DNA from: Acidobacteriaceae bacterium | GTDB taxonomy: Bacteria > Acidobacteriota > Terriglobia > Terriglobales > Acidobacteriaceae | NCBI GenBank assembly: GCA_003140705.1 | Contig: PLKU01000112.1 | Span: forward strand, 19,932 to 34,015 | Direction of reading: 5' to 3' | DNA: 14,084 nucleotides | Shown: positions 1 to 7,542 of the stretch, in pieces | Numbering within the stretch: position 1 is the stretch's first letter | Layout: each line of letters opens with the position of its first letter | The notes under the pieces: model-generated | Told to the model about the DNA's origin: nothing | The model's input: the letters and a program-made list of their open reading frames with translations, nothing else | The model's database searches: none | Program-made: the position numbers and the translations under genes

Positions 1-79
1 TCCCATGCCTCCATCGTCAGCCAGCCAACTCTTTACCCCTATTCAAAGGCAAACAAAGGGACAAAGTTAATAACAGGCT
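1..79. other. Window edge, no gene seen
   Basis: This short AT-richer stretch lies downstream of the minus-strand sugar permease gene. I see no convincing hairpin followed by a T-run on the minus strand, so no terminator is called. No coding signal is visible. Confidence 0.5.
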
Positions 80-1396
80 CTAGGCAGTAATTGTTCGCGT
101 GGGCTTGGAACCGACAAACCCGTAATAGGCAATGTAGAGATAACACAGCACCGGCAGAATCAGCGCAATCTGGTAGCTGGTGTTGTCAACCAGGTAACCA
201 ATGACCACGGGTATCACTGCCCCGCCGAAAACAGCCGTCATGATTAGCCCCGAGCCTTTGCTCGTCATCGGCCCCAGGCCCACGATGCCCAGGGTGAAGA
301 TGTTTGGGAACATGACCGAGTTGAAGAAGCCCACAAGGACGAGGCATCCCACGGGAATGTAGCCGGCTGTGAAGATTGCAACCACAACCAGCGCCGCCGC
401 AGCCGTTCCAAAGATCCCCAGCAGTTTGCCGGCCTTGATCTTGCTCAGCAGCCAGGATCCGAGCAAGCGGCCTATGAGAGCGCCAAACCAATAGAACACG
501 ACCAGCTTCTGCGCCTCCGGCTTGAGCAATACGTGGAGGCCCCCGTGCTTGAAATCGCTGAAGTAGAGCACCATGGTGGTGGCCAGGCCCACCTCAACCC
601 CGACATAAGCAAAGATGCCCAAAGCACCGAGGACCGTGTGCTTGTAGCTCCAGATGCTGCGGCTCAACAGCGGATCGCCTTCCTTTGCGGGGCGGAAGGA
701 CTGCGTGGCCTCAATGTGCGGCAGGTGCAAGAAAGCGACGACGATTCCCAGGATGATCAGCCCAAATGCAATCACAATATAGGGAATGCGCACGGTGTCC
801 GCGATGCCTACCTGGTAGGCATGTTGTTCCGCAAGGCCTTTGAGAGCAACCTGGTCCGGGTTGAGCACGGCGGCGGTCAGGAAGAACGTTCCCGCGACCC
901 ATGGGGCGATCGATCCGCCGATGGAATTGAAGGCTTGGGCCAGATTCAGTCGGACGGGAGCGCTGCTTTCCGGCCCGAGAATTGAAATATACGGATTGGC
1001 TGAAGTCTGCAGCGCTGCCACGCCCGCTCCCACGACAAAGATCGCCGCCAGAAAGAGGGGGAAGGAAACGAATCGGGCCGCTGGCACAAACATGAGTGCG
1101 CCGATGACCTGAATGAACAACGAAACGACGATGGTCCGCTTGTAGCCGATTGTCTCGATCAGCTTCGAGGTGGGTGCAGAGCAAACGAGGTATGCGGTAA
1201 AGAATGCCCCATTCGCGAGCATTGCCTCCCATACCTGGAGCCCCTGAACCTCGAAGATGTTTCGCAGGTAAGGCACCAGCCCCATGTTCAGGTTGGTGAT
1301 GAACCCGAAGATGAAAAACAGGGCGGTGACGATGATGAACGGGACGAAGTATCCAGGTGAGGTGAGAGCAGCCGGCTTTGTCGAACTCGTTGCCAT
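80..1396 (-). CDS. Sugar MFS transporter, FucP/GluP family
   Basis: This is a 438-aa inner-membrane permease, probably a proton-coupled importer of a hexose or fucose-type sugar. The length fits the FucP/GluP family (about 400-440 aa), and hydrophobic segments occur along the whole chain, consistent with 12 helices. Family-like stretches include FIFGFITNLNMGLVPYLR near the N-terminus, and QTSANPYISILGPESSA followed by RLNLAQAFNSIGG in the first half. I chose the ATG at 1396 because the protein then begins just before helix 1. A purine-rich run (AAGGAAGCGGGAAA on the minus strand) lies a short way upstream. A longer open frame reaches 1639, but that extra 81-codon extension is Arg/Pro-rich and unlike the family. 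The exact sugar cannot be read from sequence. The gene diverges from the ferritin/VIT gene and appears monocistronic. Confidence 0.92.
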   Translation of the reverse strand: MATSSTKPAALTSPGYFVPFIIVTALFFIFGFITNLNMGLVPYLRNIFEVQGLQVWEAMLANGAFFTAYLVCSAPTSKLIETIGYKRTIVVSLFIQVIGALMFVPAARFVSFPLFLAAIFVVGAGVAALQTSANPYISILGPESSAPVRLNLAQAFNSIGGSIAPWVAGTFFLTAAVLNPDQVALKGLAEQHAYQVGIADTVRIPYIVIAFGLIILGIVVAFLHLPHIEATQSFRPAKEGDPLLSRSIWSYKHTVLGALGIFAYVGVEVGLATTMVLYFSDFKHGGLHVLLKPEAQKLVVFYWFGALIGRLLGSWLLSKIKAGKLLGIFGTAAAALVVVAIFTAGYIPVGCLVLVGFFNSVMFPNIFTLGIVGLGPMTSKGSGLIMTAVFGGAVIPVVIGYLVDNTSYQIALILPVLCYLYIAYYGFVGSKPTRTITA

Positions 1397-1726
1397 AAGA
1401 TTTATTTCCCGCTTCCTTGAAGAATTCGCCCAGTTTGGGCTTTTGATGCGTACTGGCCAAGGGACATATCCGGGACAGAGACGGTGGTTGCCGCCGCTCG
1501 GGCTAAACCCCAATTTGTTTACCGTTGCCCCGGAATCTCGGCATTTTGCTGGACACAACACTATACGGAAAGCCCCTCGCTGGGGAAGGGTCGAAAGAAA
1601 ACGATTGAGCATCAGGCGCCTGTCGCTTTCCATGCGCACAATCTTCTTCAGCCGAATCTGCGCTGGCAGGTTGGCAGCCGAATCAGCCCGAAATACCGTA
1701 TTCTCATATCAACGCGAGGAGACATA
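1397..1726. promoter_or_regulatory. Divergent intergenic region, permease / ferritin-VIT
   Basis: These 330 bases separate two divergent starts and must hold both promoters. The open frames crossing the region give low-complexity, family-unlike peptides and are not taken as genes. A weak sigma70-like pair for the plus strand is TTGGCA at 1671-1676 with TACCGT 17 nt further on (1694-1699). The -35 matches well but the -10 poorly, so this is only a suggestion. GAGGAG at 1716-1721 is the ribosome binding site of the next gene. No clear operator or RNA structure was recognised. Confidence 0.35.
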
Positions 1727-2932
1727 GTGGCAACTGCAACCATGACCGGCCCCAAGTTGAAGAAGGTGCTGGCTGCCCTGGAAGAAAACTGGCAGGCCGA
1801 AGTGGAGGCTTATCACACCTACCTGGCGTTGGCTGAGCGTGACACCGACCCTGTCCGGGCCCAGATTCTTCGCCACCTGGCCGGCGCGGAGTGGGAGCAC
1901 GCGGCCCTGTGGCACGGCCGGATCACCGAGCTTGGCGGCCCGGAGCCCGTCTATCGCGGCAAGCCAGGGGGCGAGGCCGATTCTCTTGCCAACCGTGCGG
2001 GCGGCGTACGCATGGCGCTGCGCCGACTGGAAATCGAGGAGAGCCGGCACGTCGCAAACTATGGCGAGCAGCTGAAGGCCCTGGGCGACGAGGGCTCAAT
2101 TGCCATCCTCGATCACGTTATCGAGGACGAAAAGGATCACTACCGCGAGCTGGGTTCGCTGATCCGCGGCCACTACACCGCCTCGGCCAGCGGCCCGAAA
2201 ATCGATGCACAAGCGGTTCTCAATGAACTCCTCGCCAAGCGCAACCAGGGCCGCAAGCAGCCCGGAAGCTGGATCGGCGACGCGATTTACGGAGTGAACG
2301 ACGGCCTTGGCGCTATCTTTGGCATCGTGTCAGGCGTCTCCGGGGCAACGGCCGGAGACAGCAAATACGTGCTGCTTGCCGGTCTTTCAGGCATGATCGC
2401 CTCTGCGCTTTCCATGGGCTCCGGCGCTTATCTGGCAGCCAAGAGCGAGCGCGAGATTTACCAGGCCGAGGTGGCCCGTGAGCGCGAGGCCATCCAGATG
2501 AACGGGCCCGAAGCGCGCGAACTGCTCTCGCTCTACTACCAGGTCAAGGGCCTGCCCGAGGAAGACGCGCACCACATGGTCAACCACATCGCCAGCGATC
2601 CCGAGCAGTTGCTGCGCGCGCTCTCCAGCGAACGGCTCGGCTCGTCTGAAGAGGCACTTTCCAACCCCCTAGTCTCGGCCAGCTCTGGCGCGCTTTCAAC
2701 GGCGGTTGGCGCAACCATCCCGATTATCCCGTTCTTCTTCATGACCGGGATTGAGGCCGTCATCGCCGCCGCAGTCATCTCACTGGCCGCGCACTTCGCA
2801 GTTGGTGCAGCCAAGAGCCTGATTACTGTTCGCTCCTGGTGGTCGTCTGGATTTGAAATGACAGTGGTTGGCGCAGTGGAGGGCGCGGTCACTTACGGGA
2901 TTGGAGTTCTGCTGGGTAAGGGCGGGGTGTAG
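1727..2932 (+). CDS. Ferritin-like domain fused to VIT1/CCC1 metal transporter (MbfA-like)
   Basis: This 401-aa membrane protein joins two modules. Residues about 10-150 form a ferritin/rubrerythrin-like four-helix domain with two metal-ligand sets: EVEAY followed by EWEH (E55, H58), and IEESRH followed by EDEKDH. Residues about 175-400 match the VIT1/CCC1 vacuolar iron/manganese transporter family, beginning GSWIGDAIYGVNDGLGAIFG and containing several membrane segments. The same architecture is known in MbfA (membrane-bound ferritin A), which exports iron and protects against iron and peroxide stress; that role is inferred here. I chose GTG at 1727 because GAGGAG ends 5 nt upstream. The in-frame ATG at 1742 is 20 nt from that site and less likely. 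The frame is open upstream to 1484, but that part lacks domain similarity. The gene is convergent with the glycosyltransferase, 28 nt away. Confidence 0.9.
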   Translation: MATATMTGPKLKKVLAALEENWQAEVEAYHTYLALAERDTDPVRAQILRHLAGAEWEHAALWHGRITELGGPEPVYRGKPGGEADSLANRAGGVRMALRRLEIEESRHVANYGEQLKALGDEGSIAILDHVIEDEKDHYRELGSLIRGHYTASASGPKIDAQAVLNELLAKRNQGRKQPGSWIGDAIYGVNDGLGAIFGIVSGVSGATAGDSKYVLLAGLSGMIASALSMGSGAYLAAKSEREIYQAEVAREREAIQMNGPEARELLSLYYQVKGLPEEDAHHMVNHIASDPEQLLRALSSERLGSSEEALSNPLVSASSGALSTAVGATIPIIPFFFMTGIEAVIAAAVISLAAHFAVGAAKSLITVRSWWSSGFEMTVVGAVEGAVTYGIGVLLGKGGV

Positions 2933-2960
2933 CCAATCAGCCCTGAGATCACAATCTGAC

Positions 2961-4208
2961 TTAACCCATCCCAACTCCAAACCGCTCGATTCGGTCGGCA
3001 GCCTGTTGCGCTCCGCCAAATCGCTTCATAGACTCGGCAACCCGTTGTGCCTTGGCACGATAGCCGGGCTCGTTCAACACGCGGTGTACCTTGGCCCTGA
3101 AATCGGCTACATCAATCTGCTTTTCGCCGTCCGGGCCTTCAAGGGGCATCGCGATCTCTCCGGCGCCCAAGGCTGTCAGACGGCGCGCGTTGCTCTCCCG
3201 CTCGGTGCTGGTGGGGATCACTACGGCTGGAGTTCCAACCGACAAACCTGTCATCACAGAGCTGTGACCGCCATGATGCACCATCAGATCGCAGCGCTCA
3301 GCCATGGCCAGGCCCGGCACATAGGCGGCGTGACGGAAGTTTGGTGGCAGGGCGCCAACTTCCTCGGGTACTTCTTGATAGCCGGTTGTGAGGACGACTT
3401 GAACGGGCGCATTCCCCAGGGCGGCGATCGCCGCGCGAATAACCACGATCGAGTCAAAAGGATTCGATGCCGCAGCGCCGGCATAACGAGGATTGCCGGA
3501 ATAGACCCAGATGACAGATCGATCGTGGTTCAATTCAGCAACCCAGTCGGGCAAAGCGGCATTGCCTTTTTGCCAGATGATCTGACCGACGTGTGTGACG
3601 TTTGACGAGCCGGATACCGGGTCGGTTTCCGGCGTCCCCACGATCAACGAGAGATCGCCCGCCAGCAGATCGACTGAGCGGGCTACCGGAGGCAGACCAT
3701 ATTCAGCAAGAACCGTGTTGACGGCAGGCGCGGGGCTGGGCAATCCTGCTGGACGCTCGCCCTTCCACCATAGAAACCCGTCACTTCCCGGATGGAAATT
3801 GGCTTGAAGAACAGTTGCGAGTGGTACTCCGACAATGCGAGCGGCCATGCAGGTAAACAGCCCAAAGGAATCGACGACAACATCGGGTGCGTAGTCGCGC
3901 ACCAGGTCGACATGGGCGGCCGTGACTGCGCGCACGGTGTCCACGTCTGAAAATAAGGCTGCAAACATCTCTTCGACATCCCATGCTGCGCTTGCCTGTG
4001 CCATGTCGCCTCCGATTGCCGGCATCGGGCGGGAAGGCATGGGCAGGTTGATCAGCCCCGCATCTTCGATCAATTTTGCGGGTGCAGGTGCGGGGTTGAA
4101 CATCGCCACTTCGTGGCCACGATCCGCGAGTACCCGCGCAATTGGCACAAGTCGAGTGGGCAAGCCCAGGTCGTTCGCGGGCAGCATGGTAAACAGGAAT
4201 TTGGCCAT
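2961..4208 (-). CDS. MGT-type (GT1, GT-B fold) glycosyltransferase
   Basis: This 415-aa cytoplasmic glycosyltransferase resembles the UDP-glucosyl/glucuronosyl and macrolide (MGT) transferases. The N-terminal acceptor half starts FLFTMLPANDLGLPTRLVPI and shows the usual pattern of scanning from a glycine loop to RGHEV (residues 30-34). The C-terminal nucleotide-sugar half has SVIWVYSGNP (231-240) and the donor-binding segment CDLMVHHGGHSSVMTGLSVG (306-325), where HHGGH at 311-315 is the family signature. Donor and acceptor cannot be told; antibiotics, sterols, flavonoids and polyketides are all known in the family. ATG 4208 is chosen because GGAGAGG (4219-4213) lies 4 nt upstream. That site sits in the 17-nt spacer after the upstream oxidoreductase stop, so the two genes form an operon and are probably co-translated. 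The start gives a standard family N-terminus. Confidence 0.88.
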   Translation of the reverse strand: MAKFLFTMLPANDLGLPTRLVPIARVLADRGHEVAMFNPAPAPAKLIEDAGLINLPMPSRPMPAIGGDMAQASAAWDVEEMFAALFSDVDTVRAVTAAHVDLVRDYAPDVVVDSFGLFTCMAARIVGVPLATVLQANFHPGSDGFLWWKGERPAGLPSPAPAVNTVLAEYGLPPVARSVDLLAGDLSLIVGTPETDPVSGSSNVTHVGQIIWQKGNAALPDWVAELNHDRSVIWVYSGNPRYAGAAASNPFDSIVVIRAAIAALGNAPVQVVLTTGYQEVPEEVGALPPNFRHAAYVPGLAMAERCDLMVHHGGHSSVMTGLSVGTPAVVIPTSTERESNARRLTALGAGEIAMPLEGPDGEKQIDVADFRAKVHRVLNEPGYRAKAQRVAESMKRFGGAQQAADRIERFGVGMG

Positions 4209-4225
4209 CGGACCTCTCCGTGATC

Positions 4226-5578
4226 TTAAACGAGCTTCATCGCCTCCGGGTCCCACTTCACAATTGTCCCGCGGTCGATGCTGAGGTTACTCAGCAAGGC
4301 GGCCCCGGCGGCGCGGAAGCCGAAGACCGCATCTTCCACCACAGGCTGGCGCGACCGCACCGCCGCAAAGAAGTTCTTGAAGTGGTCATAGCTGTCACTG
4401 TATCCAGGCGGCGCTACATATTTCTCGTAGCCTACGGGCGGCGCACCTTCAGGGGGCAGCATCGGGTACTTCTTTTTGTATTCCGCCACGATCTGCTTCT
4501 GCGTGGCTTCAGCGAAGCTTTCGATGGTGTAGCCTGGCGCTTTTTCGCGGGGCACCCGGTTGACGCTTACGGAGTTGCCGGCAATCTCCATGGTGCCTTC
4601 GGAACCAGTGAAGATGAGGCCTTCGCTCTCTTCGCCGCCGTCGACAAAGTCTACATGCAGGCTCAGGTTGAAACCCTCTGGATAGTCGAACAGCCCCAGC
4701 ATCACATCCGGCACATCGCGGCCATCCTTCCAAAAGCGCAGTCCACCGGTTGCCATGCCACGCGTGGGTCCGTGCGATCCGGTAATGAAGTGCGTTCCAC
4801 TGAAAAGATGCACAAACAGGTCGCCGGCCACACCACTGCCATAGGCCTTCCACTTGCGCCACTGGAAGAACTGTTCCGCGCTGAAGGGAATCTTGGGCGC
4901 AGTGCCAAGAAACCGTGGCCAGTCGCACGTTTCCGGCGATGCATCGGGAGGAACCGTATAACTCCACGCGCCCATGGTCGAATTGCGATCCCAGCGCGCG
5001 GTCACCATGTTCAGTTGACCGATGGCGCCCGCGGCTAGCAATTCCTTGGCCTTGGCATAGATCACTGAACTCACGCGCTGGCTTCCCACTTGCAGAATTC
5101 GATTTGTTGCACGCGCCGTCTCAATCATCTCCGGACCGTCGGCATAGAGGTGGATCATCGGCTTCTCGCAATACACATCCTTGCCCGCCCTCATTGCATC
5201 CACGCTGGCTTGTTTGTGCCAGTGGTCGGGCGTCCCAATGATCACTGCGTCAATGTCCTTGCGCGCAAGAATCTCGGTGTAATCGCGGGTGGTAAAAATG
5301 TCGTCGCCCCACAATTCCTTGCTGTGTTCAAGGCGGCCGTTGTAGCAATCGGCTACCGCGACAAGCTTTACCCCGGGAACTCGGATAGCGGTCTTTGTAT
5401 CTCCCTGGCCCTGACCGCCCGCGCCGATCAAGGCAATCTGGATGTGGTCGTTGGCCGCAACCTGTGCAGCCGATCCTTTACCAAATCCTGCGAGCGCATG
5501 AAGCCTTGCCCCCAGCAGTGTTCCCGTTGTTGCCGCACTGGCCGTCTTGAGAAAACCCCTTCGATTCAAACCCTGCAC
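4226..5578 (-). CDS. TAT-exported Gfo/Idh/MocA family oxidoreductase
   Basis: This 450-aa NAD(P)-dependent dehydrogenase-like protein carries a twin-arginine signal, NRRGFLKTASAATTGTLLGA (residues 5-24), implying export in folded form with its cofactor. The Rossmann motif GAGGQGQGD is at 52-60. The family motif EKP (138-140, in VYCEKP) supplies the usual active-site lysine. A GDLFVHL segment in the C-terminal half matches the family's Asp/His active-site region. Substrates in the family are usually sugars, inositols or glycosides, and the exact one is not visible. Start is GTG at 5578, with GAGG 7 nt upstream. It precedes the glycosyltransferase by 17 nt and is the promoter-proximal gene of the operon. 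TAT-signal members of this family are common in Acidobacteriota, Planctomycetota and Verrucomicrobiota. Confidence 0.92.
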   Translation of the reverse strand: MQGLNRRGFLKTASAATTGTLLGARLHALAGFGKGSAAQVAANDHIQIALIGAGGQGQGDTKTAIRVPGVKLVAVADCYNGRLEHSKELWGDDIFTTRDYTEILARKDIDAVIIGTPDHWHKQASVDAMRAGKDVYCEKPMIHLYADGPEMIETARATNRILQVGSQRVSSVIYAKAKELLAAGAIGQLNMVTARWDRNSTMGAWSYTVPPDASPETCDWPRFLGTAPKIPFSAEQFFQWRKWKAYGSGVAGDLFVHLFSGTHFITGSHGPTRGMATGGLRFWKDGRDVPDVMLGLFDYPEGFNLSLHVDFVDGGEESEGLIFTGSEGTMEIAGNSVSVNRVPREKAPGYTIESFAEATQKQIVAEYKKKYPMLPPEGAPPVGYEKYVAPPGYSDSYDHFKNFFAAVRSRQPVVEDAVFGFRAAGAALLSNLSIDRGTIVKWDPEAMKLV

Positions 5579-5696
5579 TCCAGCACCTCACCGGTTGAAT
5601 TTTCCCCCGTCAGCAACAATACACTGCGCAGGGAACTACCCTCACCTGTCATAGAAGCCACTAGAATGGTCTCGACCATCGCCGCTGAGGAATCGA
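5579..5696 (+). promoter_or_regulatory. Divergent intergenic region, oxidoreductase / CocE-like hydrolase
   Basis: This 118-nt gap sits between two divergent GTG starts. A TAGAAT hexamer at 5662-5667 (5 of 6 to the -10 consensus) lies about 30 nt before the hydrolase start, but no good -35 is found 16-18 nt upstream of it. GAGG at 5687-5690 is the ribosome binding site of the hydrolase. No clear element for the minus-strand operon was recognised. Confidence 0.3.
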
Positions 5697-7484
5697 GTGT
5701 CCATGTTGAAAAGAGCTTTTTGGCTTCTTGCCTTCACCGCTACCTTGTTGACCTCCAGTCTGGTAATGAGCCAAACTGCGCCGCAGATCGTCGTCGAGAA
5801 AAACATAGCGATGAAGACCCGCGACGGGGTAACCCTTCGAGCGGACATCTACCGTCCTGCTGCTGACGGCAGCTATCCGGTTCTGCTCACGCGCACCCCA
5901 TACAACAAGGACAACACCGCCTCATTTGGTCAGGAGGGCGCCGCGCGCGGCTTTATGGTCGTGGTGCAGGATGTGCGGGGACGTTTTGCTTCTGAGGGTG
6001 AGTGGTATCCCTTCAAGCACGAAACGGACGACGGCTATGACACCGTCGAGTGGGTTGCGGCGCTGCCCCACTCCAACGGAAAAGTCGGCATGTTCAGCGG
6101 TTCCTATGTAGGCGCAACGCAAATGCTCGCCGCCATCGGGCATCCACCGCACCTTGCGGGAATCTGCCCTGTGGTCACCGCGAGCAACTACCACGAAAAC
6201 TGGGCCTACCAGGGTGGTGCTTTCGAGCAGTGGTTCAACGAGTCATGGACCTCGTCGCTTGCCCAGGACACCCTCGACCGGCGGGTAGCGGAAGCAAAGA
6301 ATGCACTCGTCGGAAGCGCCGTTCTGCCGCTCAGTCAGTACCCTCTCTTCAACGTGACCAAGGCAATGGATGGGGCCGGGCTCACCCGCTCGCTCGCACC
6401 CTACTTTCAGGATTGGCTTGACCATCCCACGTATGACAGCTACTGGAAACAGTGGTCAATTGAGGAGAATTACGAAAAGATTCAGGTTCCCTCGCTGACC
6501 ATAGCCGCCTGGTACGACATTTTTCAGGGAGGATCGATCCGCAATTATCTTGGTCTGAAGGCGCACGCGGCCAACGAGACTGCGCGCAAGGAGCAACGAC
6601 TGCTCGTCGCCATTGGTGGGCACTCCGGCTGGGGACGAACGATTGGCCAGGTCGATTTTGGCCCAAGCGCTCCGTTTGACGAGAACGAAATCACCCTCGA
6701 GTGGTATGAATATCTTTTCCTTGGCAAGCAGAATCGCTTTGCCACCGATAAGCCGGTCACGATCTTTGTGATGGGCAAGAACGAGTGGCGCAATGAGGCC
6801 GCCTGGCCGCTGGAGCGCGCGAAGGAGTCGCGCTTCTACCTCCGCTCTGACGGCAATGCAAACTCCATTTCGGGTGACGGCAAGCTCATTCCGGCGGTCG
6901 CGCTCCCGCACGCCGAGCCACCAGACAGCTTTGTTTACGATCCTGCCAATCCAGTACCAACCGTGGGCGGTCCCCTGTGCTGCGACGTGGTTCACCTTGC
7001 CCCCGGCCCGAGAGACCAGCGGCAGGTGGAGGCTCGTCCGGATGTGCTGGTGTATTCGACGCCACCCCTAAAAGAAGACCGTGAAGTGACCGGGCCTGTA
7101 ACTCTGGACTTGTTTGCCAAGTCGTCGGGCATCGATACCGATTTCACCGGCAAGCTAGTCGACGTAGCTCCGGATGGCACTGCGATCAACCTTACGGAGG
7201 GAATACTGCGCGCCCGCTATCGCGAATCTACAACCGTTGCCAGTCCCATCGTTCCCGGCCAGGTCTACGAGTACAAGATCGATCTTTGGTCCACGAGCAA
7301 CGTGTTTCTGAAGGGACATAGAATCCGGCTTGAGGTGAGCAGCAGCAACTTTCCCCGCTTTGACCGCAACCTGAATACAGGCAAGGACGCGAGCACGAGC
7401 TCGACGATGGTCAAAGCCACCAACACCATCCTTCACGACGGGACGCATCCCAGCGCACTAATTCTGCCTGTGGTGTCGAAATAA
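5697..7484 (+). CDS. Secreted CocE/NonD family hydrolase (peptidase S15-like)
   Basis: This 595-aa serine hydrolase belongs to the CocE/NonD alpha/beta-hydrolase family, whose members cleave acyl esters, amides or X-Pro peptides. An N-terminal signal peptide is visible: charged LKR, hydrophobic AFWLLAFTATLLTSSLV, probable cleavage near residue 25. The mature part opens with the family-like MKTRDGVTLRADIYRP. The nucleophile elbow is SGSYVG with Ser136. By position the other triad members are Asp274 (AWYDIF) and His309 (IGGHSGWG). The C-terminal jelly-roll domain (X-Pro dipeptidyl-peptidase C-terminal type) covers about 370-595 and includes VTGPVTLDLFA and GHRIRLEVSSSNFPRFDRN. GTG 5697 is preferred because GAGG is 6 nt upstream; ATG 5703, two codons later, is an alternative. 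The natural substrate is unknown. It stands alone, convergent with the porphyrin oxidase gene. Confidence 0.92.
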   Translation: MSMLKRAFWLLAFTATLLTSSLVMSQTAPQIVVEKNIAMKTRDGVTLRADIYRPAADGSYPVLLTRTPYNKDNTASFGQEGAARGFMVVVQDVRGRFASEGEWYPFKHETDDGYDTVEWVAALPHSNGKVGMFSGSYVGATQMLAAIGHPPHLAGICPVVTASNYHENWAYQGGAFEQWFNESWTSSLAQDTLDRRVAEAKNALVGSAVLPLSQYPLFNVTKAMDGAGLTRSLAPYFQDWLDHPTYDSYWKQWSIEENYEKIQVPSLTIAAWYDIFQGGSIRNYLGLKAHAANETARKEQRLLVAIGGHSGWGRTIGQVDFGPSAPFDENEITLEWYEYLFLGKQNRFATDKPVTIFVMGKNEWRNEAAWPLERAKESRFYLRSDGNANSISGDGKLIPAVALPHAEPPDSFVYDPANPVPTVGGPLCCDVVHLAPGPRDQRQVEARPDVLVYSTPPLKEDREVTGPVTLDLFAKSSGIDTDFTGKLVDVAPDGTAINLTEGILRARYRESTTVASPIVPGQVYEYKIDLWSTSNVFLKGHRIRLEVSSSNFPRFDRNLNTGKDASTSSTMVKATNTILHDGTHPSALILPVVSK

Positions 7485-7542
7485 GGTGATTCGATCGAAC
7501 CGTGATCTGTGATCTGAATGGGAGGCCGTGACGACCCGCTGA

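Noticed and set aside
711..1460. 249-codon minus-strand open frame inside the sugar permease
   Set aside because: Out-of-frame shadow; the overlapping permease frame has the full transporter pattern.
2868..3605. 245-codon open frame on the plus strand
   Set aside because: It runs antisense through the glycosyltransferase gene, gives Arg/Gly/His-rich sequence with no family look, and has no ribosome binding site.
4220..5038. 272-codon plus-strand open frame
   Set aside because: Antisense shadow of the Gfo/Idh/MocA gene, whose frame has clear motifs and a TAT signal.
5090..5866. 258-codon plus-strand open frame across the divergent region
   Set aside because: It covers the oxidoreductase 5' end in antisense and the hydrolase start in another frame; no domain is recognisable.
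7502..7515. Tandem GTGATCT GTGATCT in the gap after the CocE-like gene
   Set aside because: Two copies of 7 bp in a convergent spacer, with no further structure; likely chance.
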